Assembly: GCA_025352325.1 (NCBI GenBank)
Contig: JANXTR010000015.1
Coordinates: 1 to 46,793 of the forward strand
Direction: 5' to 3'
Length of the DNA: 46,793 nucleotides
From: Microbacteriaceae bacterium
GTDB taxonomy: Bacteria > Actinomycetota > Actinomycetes > Actinomycetales > Microbacteriaceae
A program made the translations under genes and the position numbers. Positions 1-8,718 of this stretch are shown one piece after another. Under the pieces are notes generated by a model, which was given only the letters and a program-made list of their open reading frames with translations, was not told the origin of the DNA and searched no databases. Numbering within the stretch: the stretch's first letter is position 1; the number at the start of each line of letters is the position of its first letter.

Positions 1-255
1 CGTGGCCAAAAAGAGGCCAGTTCCGAGATTCTCGCCTCCGTGGCAGACGCCCTGGAGACTCCGATCTCCGTCATCATGCGCGAGGTGGGTGACCGCCTTG
101 CCGTCATTGAGGGTCTCAGCGCCATGAAAGACCTCAGTGCAATGAAAGATCTCAGTGCAATGAAACACCTCAGTGCAATGACGAACAGCCGCGTTCCCGA
201 CACGCTGCCCGATGAGCTTGTCGCCGAATTCGACGCCGACCTCATCAGCCGCTAA
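1..255 (+). CDS. clgR: ClgR-type XRE transcriptional regulator, C-terminal part only
   Basis: The open frame enters from the window edge (RGQKEASSEILASVADALE...) and stops at 253-255. This stretch matches the end of the helix-turn-helix of actinobacterial ClgR, an XRE-family activator of clp protease genes, and it is followed by DUF3046 and recA as in other actinobacteria. The frame also contains a GTG at 40, but the homologous residues upstream show that this is internal. Residues encoded at 115-180 are an unusual run of LSAMKD/LSAMKH units from an 18-bp tandem repeat, located after the conserved domain. The protein ends in an acidic tail. The family call rests on recognised sequence and synteny; the N-terminal half is not in the window. 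Confidence 0.8.
   Translation, partial: RGQKEASSEILASVADALETPISVIMREVGDRLAVIEGLSAMKDLSAMKDLSAMKHLSAMTNSRVPDTLPDELVAEFDADLISR
115..180 (+). repeat. 18-bp in-frame tandem repeat inside clgR
   Basis: About 3.7 copies of an 18-bp unit beginning CTCAGTGCAATGAAAGAT lie at 115-132, 133-150, 151-168 and 169-180. The first copy differs at a few bases (CTCAGCGCC...). Each full unit encodes LSAMK plus D or H, so copy-number change would keep the reading frame and only alter the linker length after the DNA-binding domain. Confidence 0.9.
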
Positions 256-271
256 CCGCACATCCTCACAA

Positions 272-300
272 CGCCCCGGTCATCTCGACCGGGGCGTTTT
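272..300 (+). terminator. Intrinsic terminator after clgR
   Basis: A perfect 10-bp stem (272-281 with 287-296, CGCCCCGGTC/GACCGGGGCG) with a 5-nt loop is followed directly by TTTT and CTTTG. It lies 17 bp after the clgR stop. Confidence 0.85.
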
Positions 301-379
301 CTTTGTCGTGCCGCGCTTGTGGGGGGCGTCGACGGCATTCCTGCAGGGAGCGCCCTCGTCTCACACTTAGGCTTGCGGG

Positions 380-601
380 ATGCGGGTGAGCGAGTTCTGG
401 TTGGCGGTCGCCGATGAATTCGGCGAGGCCTACGGTCGCGTCCTGACCCACGACCTCGTGCTGGGTGACGTCGGCGGTCTCACCGCGGTGCAGGGCATTG
501 CGAAGGGCGTGCGCACTCGCGAGATCTGGCTCGCGCTGTGCCGGGCCTGTGATGTGCCAGAGTCTCGCTGGTACGGGGTCGGCCAGCGCGAACCGAAGTA
601 G
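380..601 (+). CDS. DUF3046 family protein
   Basis: A 73-residue protein (MRVSEFWLAVADEFGEAYGR...) matches the short actinobacterial DUF3046 family in length and in the FW...EFGEAYG and LVLGDVGGLTAVQ-like blocks. Genes of this family sit immediately upstream of recA across actinobacteria. Their biochemical role is not known to me. The start ATG lies exactly 6 nt after a -10-like TAGGCT (368-373) and has no ribosome binding site, which suggests a leaderless transcript. The upstream neighbour clgR is separated by a terminator, so this is probably its own transcription unit. Confidence 0.85.
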   Translation: MRVSEFWLAVADEFGEAYGRVLTHDLVLGDVGGLTAVQGIAKGVRTREIWLALCRACDVPESRWYGVGQREPK

Positions 602-921
602 TCGGCGGCGCCTGTTGCGTGTCGGTGCGGCGCGGTGCCCCGATCCGGCCGGGCCGGGACACGCGCACGGTTGTACTCGAACATCTGTTCGTATCTTGCT
701 AGTCTCCTGACTAACGTCCTATCGAAGACGGGTTTTATCCACACCGCGTCAGTCGGTCCGCAGCAATGTCGGTCCGCGAGCGTAGCGTGGCAGATGCAAC
801 ACAGCCTTTGTCGGGAGGCGACCGCCCTTGCAGCATCGGGCGGTAGCAGGCCGTCAGCCTATGGGCAGCAACCTCAGCGTTCGCACACCGCGTTCGCACA
901 AACACCGGAAAGAAGCACACA
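602..921 (+). promoter_or_regulatory. recA upstream region and untranslated leader
   Basis: These 320 nt between DUF3046 and recA contain no convincing gene. They hold a LexA box at 677-692 with promoter-like sequence around it (TTGTAC at 671-676), followed by roughly 200 nt of possible 5' leader. A purine-rich stretch, GGAAAGAAG, just before the ATG at 922 can serve as ribosome binding site. The short frames crossing this region have no recognisable content. Confidence 0.6.
677..692 (+). promoter_or_regulatory. LexA operator (SOS box) of recA
   Basis: TCGAACATCTGTTCGT fits the actinobacterial SOS consensus TCGAAC-N4-GTTCGA at all but the last base. It overlaps the only promoter-like sequence upstream of recA. 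The lexA gene with matching boxes is present at 20278-20964. Confidence 0.85.
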
Positions 922-2103
922 ATGCCGTCAGCAGCAGATCGCGAAAAGTCATTAGAGACCGCACTTGCCCAGATCGACCGTCAGTTTGGCAAGGGCTCAG
1001 TCATGCGCCTCGGCAGTGACGACCGCGCTCCGGTCGAGGTGATCCCCACCGGCTCCATCGCACTAGACGTCGCGCTCGGCATCGGCGGCCTACCCCGAGG
1101 TCGCATCGTAGAGATCTACGGGCCAGAGTCCTCCGGAAAGACCACGCTTACCCTGCACGCAATTGCCAACGCGCAGCGCGCCGGTGGAATTGCCGCCTTC
1201 ATCGATGCTGAGCACGCCCTCGATCCCGAGTACGCGGCCAAGCTCGGCGTCGACATCGATGCCCTCCTCGTCTCACAGCCAGACACCGGCGAGCAGGCCC
1301 TCGAGAGCGCCGACATGCTCGTGCGCTCCGGGTCCATCGACCTCATCGTCATCGACTCCGTCGCCGCCCTGGTTCCGCGGGCGGAGATCGAGGGAGAGAT
1401 GGGTGATACACACGTGGGGCTTCAGGCTCGTCTGATGTCACAGGCGCTGCGCAAGCTCACCGGTGGGCTCAGCCAGACCAACACCACGATGATCTTCATT
1501 AACCAGTTGCGGGAGAAAATCGGGGTGTTCTTCGGCAGCCCTGAGACCACGGCGGGCGGCAAGGCGCTCAAGTTTTACGCGTCGGTCCGTCTCGATATCC
1601 GCCGCATCGAGACGCTGAAAGACGGAACGGAAGCGGTGGGTAACCGCACCAGAGTCAAGGTCGTAAAAAACAAGATGGCGCCGCCCTTCAAGCAGGCGGA
1701 GTTCGACATCCTCTACGGAGTCGGCATCTCGCGTGAAGGCAGCTTGATCGATTACGGCGTGGAGCACGAGATCGTCCGCAAGTCGGGCGCCTGGTACACC
1801 TACGACGGCGACCAGCTTGGCCAAGGCAAAGAGAACGCGCGCAACTTCCTGCTCGAGAACCCCGCGACGGCGCTCGAGATCGAGACCAAGATCCTGACGA
1901 AGCTCGGCATCGGCGAACTCGGCAAGGCGGCGCACGCTGCTGCTGCCGCGGCGACGGAAGCGGCTGCTGTCGAGGCGGCGAAGGCGAAGGCGCCGGTCAG
2001 CATTGTGCCGGCCGCGGCAGGCAAGCGCGGCGCGAAGGCCGAGGAGGCATTCCCCGAGTCGATCGATGCCGAACTCGTCTCGCGCATGGCCTCCGGCGAA
2101 TAG
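922..2103 (+). CDS. recA: Recombinase RecA
   Basis: This is the DNA strand-exchange ATPase and co-protease that triggers LexA self-cleavage. The 393-residue protein has Walker [10 protein letters not shown] at residues 67-75, a Walker B-like [10 protein letters not shown], and the L1/L2 region around MSQALRKL and [11 protein letters not shown]. There is no intein, unlike in some mycobacteria. The C-terminus carries a long Ala-rich linker before an acidic end. The ATG at 922 is preceded by a GGAAAGAAG purine tract. A LexA box 230 nt upstream indicates SOS induction. recX follows after 11 bp. Confidence 0.98.
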   Translation: MPSAADREKSLETALAQIDRQFGKGSVMRLGSDDRAPVEVIPTGSIALDVALGIGGLPRGRIVEIYGPESSGKTTLTLHAIANAQRAGGIAAFIDAEHALDPEYAAKLGVDIDALLVSQPDTGEQALESADMLVRSGSIDLIVIDSVAALVPRAEIEGEMGDTHVGLQARLMSQALRKLTGGLSQTNTTMIFINQLREKIGVFFGSPETTAGGKALKFYASVRLDIRRIETLKDGTEAVGNRTRVKVVKNKMAPPFKQAEFDILYGVGISREGSLIDYGVEHEIVRKSGAWYTYDGDQLGQGKENARNFLLENPATALEIETKILTKLGIGELGKAAHAAAAAATEAAAVEAAKAKAPVSIVPAAAGKRGAKAEEAFPESIDAELVSRMASGE

Positions 2104-2114
2104 GCCTCCGCATC

Positions 2115-2873
2115 ATGACGGTGGAACGGTTTGGCGGGGTGCGCGGCGATGGCCTCGCCCCGGTGACGTACCTGTTCGGTGAGCGTGCGCAGCGCACTCC
2201 GTCGGACCCGACCACGGCTACTACTCAAAACGCCAACACCGAGGCGGCGGCCCTCGAGCGTCCTCCCACGGATCTGCCGACGCTGGCTTCCGTCCTCGGC
2301 GAGCTGGAGTCGCAGATCGAGGCGCAGCTCGCCGAGAGGCGGGTCGCCGACGCCGCCCCCAGCACTCGCGAGGACCGCGACACCGAGAAGTCCAAGGCCC
2401 GCGCCGAGCGTGTGAGCATGAATGCCCTCACGCGGCGTGGCATGTCCAAGCGGGAGGTCGAGCGCAGTCTGCGGGCTCGCGAGCTCGACGACGAGACGGT
2501 GGCGTCGGAGCTAGATCGTCTCGAGGGCGTCGGTCTGATTGACGACATGGCGCTCGCGCAAAACCTCGTCGGCACCTTGCAGGAGCGCAAGGGCCTCGGG
2601 CGCTCGGCGATCGCGGCCGAGCTCACCCGCCGGCTGCTGACTCCCGCCGCGATCGAGTACGCGCTTGATCTGATTGAGACGGGCGACGAGCTCGGGCGGG
2701 CTCGAGAGATCGCCGTCAAGCGGGCGGGCCAGTTGCGTTCGTACGACCGCGAGACCGCGGTGCGCCGGCTCAGCGCATTCCTGATGCGGCGCGGATATTC
2801 GGGCAGCACGGTGCGGGCTGCCGTCGAGCACGCGCTGCCCGCGACTCCAGGCAGCAGCGTCCGGTTCCGGTAG
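2115..2873 (+). CDS. recX: Regulatory protein RecX
   Basis: RecX binds the RecA filament and limits its activity. The 252-residue frame contains the RecX three-helix repeats from about residue 95 onward ([21 protein letters not shown]..., [21 protein letters not shown], and a C-terminal repeat ending [13 protein letters not shown]). The first ~95 residues are low-complexity and poorly conserved, as in several actinobacterial RecX proteins. The true start could therefore be internal, but the ATG at 2115 lies only 11 bp after recA and is compatible with co-transcription. Confidence 0.9.
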   Translation: MTVERFGGVRGDGLAPVTYLFGERAQRTPSDPTTATTQNANTEAAALERPPTDLPTLASVLGELESQIEAQLAERRVADAAPSTREDRDTEKSKARAERVSMNALTRRGMSKREVERSLRARELDDETVASELDRLEGVGLIDDMALAQNLVGTLQERKGLGRSAIAAELTRRLLTPAAIEYALDLIETGDELGRAREIAVKRAGQLRSYDRETAVRRLSAFLMRRGYSGSTVRAAVEHALPATPGSSVRFR

Positions 2874-2916
2874 CGGTTCTGCTTCGCGCGTCTGCGCGCA
2901 TAGTCTTGACCGCACC

Positions 2917-4440
2917 ATGACTCTGCTGGATTCCCCTTCGGACTCCGCCGCCCCCGAGAGGCCGCGGAGCTATGAGGTGCGCACCTTCGGGTGCCAGATG
3001 AACGTGCACGACTCCGAGCGGCTGAGCGGCTCACTGGAGGCCGCCGGATACGTCCGCGCCGACGGCGTTCCCCCTGACGTCATCGTTATCAACACCTGCG
3101 CGGTCCGCGAGAACGCCGACAACAAGCTCTACGGCACCCTCGGCCACCTCGCCAGCGTCAAACGGGAGCACGAGGGCATGCAGATCGCCGTGGGCGGGTG
3201 CCTCGCCCAGAAGGACAAGTCGGTGATCCTAGACAAGGCGCCCTGGGTCGATGTCGTCTTCGGCACCCACAACATGGGATCGCTCCCTGCCCTCCTCGAA
3301 CGCGCGCGGCACAACGGCGAGGCGCAGCTCGAAATCCTCGAGTCGCTCGAGATCTTCCCCTCGACGCTGCCCACCCGTCGCGAGTCCGCCTCCAGTGGCT
3401 GGGTCTCCATCTCGGTGGGGTGCAACAACACCTGCACGTTCTGCATCGTGCCCTCGCTGCGTGGCAAGGAGAAGGATCGCCGCCCCGGCGACATCCTGAC
3501 CGAACTGGAGTTGCTGGTCGGCGATGGCGCGATCGAGGTCACGCTGCTCGGTCAAAATGTGAACTCGTACGGCGTCGAGTTCGGCGACCGACTCGCCTTC
3601 GGCAAGCTCCTACGGGCTGCCGGAGACATCGAAGGCCTTGAACGCGTCCGCTTTACGAGTCCGCACCCCGCCGCGTTCACCGATGACGTTATCGATGCCA
3701 TGGCCGAGACGCCGAACGTCATGCCGCAGCTGCACATGCCGCTGCAGTCCGGCTCTGACCGCATCCTCAAGGCCATGCGGCGCTCGTATCGCTCAGAGAA
3801 GTTTCTCGGCATCCTCGACCGGGTGCGGGATCGCATTCCGAACGCCGCGATCACGACGGACATCATCGTCGGCTTCCCTGGGGAGACCGAGGAGGACTTC
3901 GCCGAGACGCTGCGGGTCGTCGAGCAGGCGCGCTTCGCCTCGGCGTACACCTTCCAGTACTCGATCCGTCCAGGGACACCGGCCGCCCGGTACGAGGATC
4001 AGATCCCGAAGCAGATCGTCCAGGAGCGCTACGAGCGGCTCACGGCGCTCCAGGAGCGGATCTCGGGCGAGGAGAACGCGAAGCTCATCGGCAGCTCCGT
4101 CGAGGTGCTGGTCGCCGCGGGGGAGGGACGCCGCGACGGTGCCAACTCCCGGATGACCGGCCGCGCCGAAGACAACCGGCTGGTGCATTTCGATGTGCCC
4201 TCCGGGAGCGAGATCCCGCGCCCGGGCGACGTGGTGACGGTCGTCGTCACGCGGTCCGCGCCGCACTTCGTGATTGCCTCTCCCGTCGGCGACACGCTGA
4301 CCGTGCGCCGCACCCGTGCCGGCGACGCCTTCGATCGCGCCGAGGCCGAGTCGTGCGCGATTCCCGCTCATGCACCCGCCGGCAGCGGATCGGGCGGCGC
4401 CGTCAACATCGGCCTCCCAACCCTCCGACCCTCCCACTGA
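2917..4440 (+). CDS. miaB: tRNA (N6-isopentenyladenosine(37)-C2)-methylthiotransferase MiaB
   Basis: This radical-SAM enzyme adds a methylthio group to i6A37 of tRNAs, acting after MiaA encoded just downstream. In the 507-residue protein the N-terminal cluster cysteines are C26, C61 and C95. The radical-SAM CxxxCxxC motif is C169, C173 and C176 ([10 protein letters not shown]). A TRAM domain is expected near residues 385-455. The C-terminus has a ~50-residue variable tail. A -10-like TAGTCT lies 10 nt before the ATG, so an independent promoter is possible in addition to read-through from recAX. Confidence 0.97.
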   Translation: MTLLDSPSDSAAPERPRSYEVRTFGCQMNVHDSERLSGSLEAAGYVRADGVPPDVIVINTCAVRENADNKLYGTLGHLASVKREHEGMQIAVGGCLAQKDKSVILDKAPWVDVVFGTHNMGSLPALLERARHNGEAQLEILESLEIFPSTLPTRRESASSGWVSISVGCNNTCTFCIVPSLRGKEKDRRPGDILTELELLVGDGAIEVTLLGQNVNSYGVEFGDRLAFGKLLRAAGDIEGLERVRFTSPHPAAFTDDVIDAMAETPNVMPQLHMPLQSGSDRILKAMRRSYRSEKFLGILDRVRDRIPNAAITTDIIVGFPGETEEDFAETLRVVEQARFASAYTFQYSIRPGTPAARYEDQIPKQIVQERYERLTALQERISGEENAKLIGSSVEVLVAAGEGRRDGANSRMTGRAEDNRLVHFDVPSGSEIPRPGDVVTVVVTRSAPHFVIASPVGDTLTVRRTRAGDAFDRAEAESCAIPAHAPAGSGSGGAVNIGLPTLRPSH

Positions 4441-4448
4441 GGCGCGCC

Positions 4449-5399
4449 GTGGATTCCGCGATCATCGCGATCGTCGGCGCCACCGGCACAGGCAAGTCGG
4501 CGCTAGCTCTCGAACTGGCCGAGGCGATGGGAGCGGAGGGCCGTCCGTCCGAGATCGTCAACGCCGACGCCATGCAGCTCTACCGCGGCATGAACATCGG
4601 CACCGCGAAGCTGTCGCCGAGCGAGCGCCGCGTCATCCCGCACCACCTGCTCGACGTGCTCGAGCCGAGCGAGGAGGCCAGCGTCGCGCAGTATCAGCGA
4701 GATGCCCGCGCGGCCATCGACGGCATCCTGAGCAGGGGCGCGACCCCGATCCTCGTCGGCGGCAGCGGCCTTTACGTGTCAAGCGTGCTCTACGACTTCC
4801 AGTTTCCCGGCCACGACCGGGAGGTGCGGGACCGCCTGGAGGGCGAGCTCGAGAGTCACGGCCCCGGCATCCTGCATCACCGGCTGCACGGTCTCGACCC
4901 GGTCGCGGCGCAGGCGATCGGCCCGCACAACGGCCGAAGGCTGGTGCGTGCCCTCGAGGTCGTGGCCATCACGGGCAAGCCGTTCGGGGCGGGCATGCCG
5001 AGCGAGAGCGCGCGGTGGCGCCCGGCGGTGACGATCGGTCTGCGCGCCGAGAGGCCCGCTCTGATTGCCCGACTCGACGCTCGCGTCGAGAGGATGTGGC
5101 ACGACGGCCTCGTCGCCGAGGTGGAAGCGCTGCGTCCGAGCGGGCTGGGGGTCACGGCCGCCCGCGCGATCGGCTATGCGCAGGCGATCGCGCAACTCGA
5201 CGGCGTGCTCACCGAGCCGGAGGCGATCGAGCAGACCGCCACCCTGACGCGCCGCTACGCCCGTCGGCAGGTCGGCTGGTTCGGGCGTTCGCCGGGCACC
5301 CACTGGCTCGATGCCGACGACCCGCAGCGACTCGCCTTGGCCCGCAAGGCCGTGGTGAGCGGCACGGCGAGCAAGCCCACGAGCGCGCCGCTAGCCTGA
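4449..5399 (+). CDS. miaA: tRNA dimethylallyltransferase MiaA
   Basis: MiaA transfers a dimethylallyl group to A37 of tRNAs reading UNN codons, making the substrate for MiaB. The P-loop GATGTGKS lies at residues 10-17 when the GTG at 4449 is used. Further motifs are the [15 protein letters not shown] block and the GGSGLY motif. I chose GTG 4449 (316 residues, normal family length) over the longer open frame from 4353, because that extension would overlap miaB by ~90 nt and is not conserved-looking. The gap to the miaB stop is 8 bp, so the two are probably one operon. Confidence 0.95.
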   Translation: MDSAIIAIVGATGTGKSALALELAEAMGAEGRPSEIVNADAMQLYRGMNIGTAKLSPSERRVIPHHLLDVLEPSEEASVAQYQRDARAAIDGILSRGATPILVGGSGLYVSSVLYDFQFPGHDREVRDRLEGELESHGPGILHHRLHGLDPVAAQAIGPHNGRRLVRALEVVAITGKPFGAGMPSESARWRPAVTIGLRAERPALIARLDARVERMWHDGLVAEVEALRPSGLGVTAARAIGYAQAIAQLDGVLTEPEAIEQTATLTRRYARRQVGWFGRSPGTHWLDADDPQRLALARKAVVSGTASKPTSAPLA

Positions 5400-5403
5400 A
5401 TCC

Positions 5404-6282
5404 GTGAGCACCGCACTGCACTTCACCAAGGGGCACGGGACCGGCAATGACTTCGTGCTCTTCGCCGACCCCGAGGGCGAGATCGAGCTGGATGCCGACG
5501 ACATCGCCGGCATCGCCGATCGCCACTTCGGCGTCGGGGCCGACGGGGTGATCCGTGCGGTGAAGTCCGCGCGGCTCGGTGTCGGAGCCGATGCGCTGGC
5601 CGAGGATCCCGCCGCCGAGTGGTTCATGGACTACCACAACGCCGACGGTAGCCCAGCCGAGATGTGCGGTAATGGTATCCGGGTTTTCGGCAGCTTCCTG
5701 GTCGAGAACGGCTTCGTCGAACTGGCCGAGGGGGAGTCGATCGCGGTCGGCACGCGCGGAGGCGTGCGCGACCTGACACGCACGCGCGACGGTTTCGAGG
5801 TGGATCTGGGCCCCTTCGTGATCCTCGAGGCCGAGGCGACGGTCTCCGCGACGCACCTCGACGTCGCGCGTCCGGGACTGCCGGTCGGCGTCGGCAACCC
5901 GCACGTCGTCGTGGCCCTCGCCGACGACGAGGAGCTCGACGCGATTGACCTCGGCGACGCTCCCGTCGTCACGCCGACGCCGCCCGAGGGCGCGAACGTC
6001 GAGTTCGTGGTCCCGGCCGAGCCGCTCGTCGTCGACGGCGTGGGACGGATCCGGATGCGCGTGCACGAGCGGGGCAGCGGCGAGACCCTGTCGTGCGGAA
6101 CAGGCGCCGCCGCGGCGGCCCTCGCGATCCGGCACTGGGCAGGGGCGGGTGCTCCCGACGTCTGGCACGTCGAGGTGCCGGGCGGCGTCGTCGGCGTGCG
6201 GGTGTTCGCGACGAGCAACGGCGACCACGTGGCGCTGAGCGGTCCGGCCGAGCTGGTTTTTGAGGGCGAGCTGACGATCTAG
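5404..6282 (+). CDS. dapF: Diaminopimelate epimerase
   Basis: DapF interconverts LL- and meso-diaminopimelate for lysine and peptidoglycan synthesis. The two catalytic cysteines are visible: C88 in EMCGNGIR and C231 in [10 protein letters not shown]. The length of 292 residues is normal. The GTG start lies exactly 6 nt after TAGCCT (5392-5397), consistent with a leaderless transcript starting at the GTG, although the gene also follows miaA by 4 bp. Its stop overlaps the converging methyltransferase stop in a shared CTAG. Confidence 0.97.
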   Translation: MSTALHFTKGHGTGNDFVLFADPEGEIELDADDIAGIADRHFGVGADGVIRAVKSARLGVGADALAEDPAAEWFMDYHNADGSPAEMCGNGIRVFGSFLVENGFVELAEGESIAVGTRGGVRDLTRTRDGFEVDLGPFVILEAEATVSATHLDVARPGLPVGVGNPHVVVALADDEELDAIDLGDAPVVTPTPPEGANVEFVVPAEPLVVDGVGRIRMRVHERGSGETLSCGTGAAAAALAIRHWAGAGAPDVWHVEVPGGVVGVRVFATSNGDHVALSGPAELVFEGELTI

Positions 6283-6890
6283 CGGTGCCGCACCCGCAGC
6301 ACCCGGAACCCCTTGCTGGTCGCCGCTCGCGTCACTGCGAAGCCCTCGGGCAGCTCGGCCTGCAGCCAGCGGTGCAGCGAGTCGGAACCGAGGTTGCGCT
6401 GCACGACGATCCAGGCATCCGCCTCCGGCTCGAGGCGCGGCAGCCAGTGCAGCAGCATGCCGTGCAGCTCGTTCTTGCCGACGCGGATGGGCGGGTTCGA
6501 CCAGACGGTCATGAACGAGATGTCGGCGGGAACATCGTCGGGCGTCACGGCGTTGACGTTATGGAGGCCGAGGGCCGCGGCGTTGTGGCGGACCAAATCG
6601 AGGGCGCGCTGATTGACGTCCACCGCCCAGACCGTGGAATGCGGAGATTCGATCGCCAGAGTCAGGGCGATCGGACCCCAGCCGCAGCCGAGGTCGAGCA
6701 GGTGACCGCCGGGAGGTGGGGTTGGCACGTTGCCGAGAAGCACCTGAGTGCCGACATCCACCCGCTCGGGGCTGAAGATGCCGTTCGAGGTGGTCAGTTC
6801 GAGGTCACGACCGGCCAGGTGCACCGAGATCCGGCGGAGTACCAGGTCACCTCCCGGCGACGCCGAGAAGTAGTGCTCCGGGGGGACCAT
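6279..6890 (-). CDS. Class I SAM-dependent methyltransferase, RsmC-like
   Basis: The 203-residue protein has the SAM-binding motif [17 protein letters not shown] (about residues 64-79), an acidic motif [11 protein letters not shown], and the NPPIRVGK catalytic motif typical of enzymes that methylate the exocyclic amine of guanine in rRNA (RsmC/RlmG type). The likely substrate is therefore a guanine in rRNA, but the exact position is not shown. It is shorter than E. coli RsmC because it lacks the N-terminal pseudo-domain. A -10-like TAAGTT lies 7 nt upstream of the ATG on this strand. It diverges from hflX. Confidence 0.85.
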   Translation of the reverse strand: MVPPEHYFSASPGGDLVLRRISVHLAGRDLELTTSNGIFSPERVDVGTQVLLGNVPTPPPGGHLLDLGCGWGPIALTLAIESPHSTVWAVDVNQRALDLVRHNAAALGLHNVNAVTPDDVPADISFMTVWSNPPIRVGKNELHGMLLHWLPRLEPEADAWIVVQRNLGSDSLHRWLQAELPEGFAVTRAATSKGFRVLRVRHR

Positions 6891-6933
6891 GCAGAGAAAC
6901 TTATCGAAAACAAGGAACTAGGGTTAAGCGAAG

Positions 6934-8463
6934 ATGAGCGGGAACGACGATCAGATGCTCGACCGTGTGCTGGCCAGTGACGGCGCGAAGGCCGCCGGGG
7001 TGACCCGGTTCGGCCTGGATGGTGGTGCCCAGGCGCTGCAGACCGAGGGGCTTTCCCCGCTCGTCGATCCCTTCGGGGGCTCTGACGCCGACGGCGACCA
7101 GTTCGATCGCGACGCCCGCGCCTCCCTCCGTCGCGTTGGCGGGCTGAGCACCGAACTCGAGGATGTTACCGAGGTCGAGTACCGCCAGCTGCGGCTCGAG
7201 AACGTCATCCTGATCGGCGTCTACTCCGGGCAGGGCCTCGAGGATGCCGAGAACTCACTCCGCGAGTTGGCCGCCCTGGCGGAAACCGCCGGAGCCGTGG
7301 TGCTCGACGGTCTGCTGCAGCGGCGCCCGCATCCGGACCCCGCCACCTATCTGGGCCGCGGCAAGGTCGAAGAACTCGCCATGGTCGTGCAGTCGCTCGG
7401 GGCCGACACGGTCGTCGCCGATGCCGAGCTCGCGCCCAGCCAGCGCCGCGCCCTCGAGGACGCCGTGAAGGTCAAGGTCATCGACCGCACTGCCGTGATC
7501 CTCGACATCTTCAGCCAGCACGCCAAGAGCCGCGAGGGCAAGGCGCAGGTCGAGCTCGCGCAGCTCGAATACCTGCTGCCGAGACTCCGCGGCTGGGGCG
7601 AGTCGATGTCCCGCCAGGCCGGTGGCCAGGTCGGGTCCGGCAACGGCATGGGAAGCCGCGGGCCGGGTGAGACCAAGATCGAGCTCGACCGCCGCCGCAT
7701 CCACACCCGGATGGCCCGTCTGCGCAAGCAGATCAAGGGATTCGCCCCCGCCCGCGACGCCAAGCGCGCCAACCGCGATCGCTTCGAGGTGCCGAGTGCC
7801 GCGATCGTCGGGTACACCAACGCGGGCAAGTCCAGCCTATTGAACCGGATGACGCGGGCCGGGGTCCTCGTCGAGAACGCCCTGTTCGCGACCCTGGACC
7901 CCACGGTCCGCCGCACGCAGACCCCGGACGGGCAGCTTTACACGCTCTCGGACACCGTCGGCTTCGTGCGCAATCTGCCGCATCAGCTCGTGGAGGCATT
8001 CCGCTCGACGCTTGAGGAACTCGGCCAGTCCGACGTCATCGTGCACGTCGTCGACGGCGCGCACCCCGACCCGGCCGCGCAGCTCGCCACGGTCCGCGAT
8101 GTGATCGGCGAGGTGGGCGCGCGGGACCTGCCCGAGATCGTCGTGTTCAACAAGAGCGACCTCGTGGACGAGGACCAGCGGCTGCTGCTCCGCGGCCTTG
8201 AGCCGTCGGCGGTCTTCGCCTCGGCCCGCACCGGCGAGGGGATCGAGGAGCTGCTCGCACGCATCGCGGAGGCGCTGCCGCATCCGGATGTCGAGTTGGA
8301 ACTGCTGATCCCGTACGACCGCGGCGACCTCGTGGCGCAAGCGCATGCCCGCGCTCGCGTGATCGAGTCGCGCTACGACGAGCGCGGCACCTGGCTCACC
8401 GTGATGGCCACACAGCGGGTCGCCGAGCAGCTGAAGGCCGCGGTCGGCACCGCGAAGGTCTAG
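6934..8463 (+). CDS. hflX: GTPase HflX
   Basis: HflX is a ribosome-associated GTPase that splits stalled or stressed 70S ribosomes. The 509-residue protein has the HflX N-terminal domain (GRGKVEELA, EVKVIDRTAVILDIF-type region), the glycine-rich segment GSRGPGETKIELDRRR, and the G domain: G1 GYTNAGKSS at about 293-301, G3 DTVGF near 340 and G4 NKSD at 406-409. An N-terminal extension of ~80 residues is typical of actinobacterial members. The gene is divergent from the methyltransferase, with 43 bp between the starts. Confidence 0.95.
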   Translation: MSGNDDQMLDRVLASDGAKAAGVTRFGLDGGAQALQTEGLSPLVDPFGGSDADGDQFDRDARASLRRVGGLSTELEDVTEVEYRQLRLENVILIGVYSGQGLEDAENSLRELAALAETAGAVVLDGLLQRRPHPDPATYLGRGKVEELAMVVQSLGADTVVADAELAPSQRRALEDAVKVKVIDRTAVILDIFSQHAKSREGKAQVELAQLEYLLPRLRGWGESMSRQAGGQVGSGNGMGSRGPGETKIELDRRRIHTRMARLRKQIKGFAPARDAKRANRDRFEVPSAAIVGYTNAGKSSLLNRMTRAGVLVENALFATLDPTVRRTQTPDGQLYTLSDTVGFVRNLPHQLVEAFRSTLEELGQSDVIVHVVDGAHPDPAAQLATVRDVIGEVGARDLPEIVVFNKSDLVDEDQRLLLRGLEPSAVFASARTGEGIEELLARIAEALPHPDVELELLIPYDRGDLVAQAHARARVIESRYDERGTWLTVMATQRVAEQLKAAVGTAKV

Positions 8464-8718
8464 GGCGTCACAGTCCGCAACACTCGCCGTGCGTCCTGTC
8501 ATGGTTGCGTTGCGGCGGTAGCGTATCCATCAGGCGCCGTGTGAGCGGCGCGGTGCGAAAGCCGAGCCCGGCACCCGCTCCAGACGGCATCCGCGGAATC
8601 TCCCGGTGCTGACGGACGGTCGAGGCGGAGAAGCTCGTGGCGGCATTCGGATCGGGACGGACATCCCGTCGATCCCGCGCGCACCTTTTTGCCCCGCTTT
8701 GCAGCAAGGACGAATGAC
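8464..8718 (+). promoter_or_regulatory. metE leader with a possible structured RNA element
   Basis: This 255-nt region precedes metE. Within it, 8555-8582 is 26/28 identical to 11583-11610 upstream of metF. The surrounding sequence can fold as nested helices: GCCGT (8536-8540) with ACGGC (8584-8588), GAGCGG (8543-8548) with CCGCTC (8575-8580), and an inner GCCG/CGGC hairpin (8561-8564 with 8569-8572). I find no recognisable cobalamin-box or SAM-I signature. No reading frame here is convincing. Confidence 0.5.

Noticed and set aside
115-180. CRISPR-like array
   Set aside because: The clgR and GNAT repeats are short contiguous in-frame coding repeats with no spacers and no cas genes nearby.
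8464-8718. Cobalamin or SAM-I riboswitch upstream of metE
   Set aside because: I looked for the B12-box core and for SAM-I/SAM-IV core words and found none that fit. The conserved block there is reported as an unassigned element instead.
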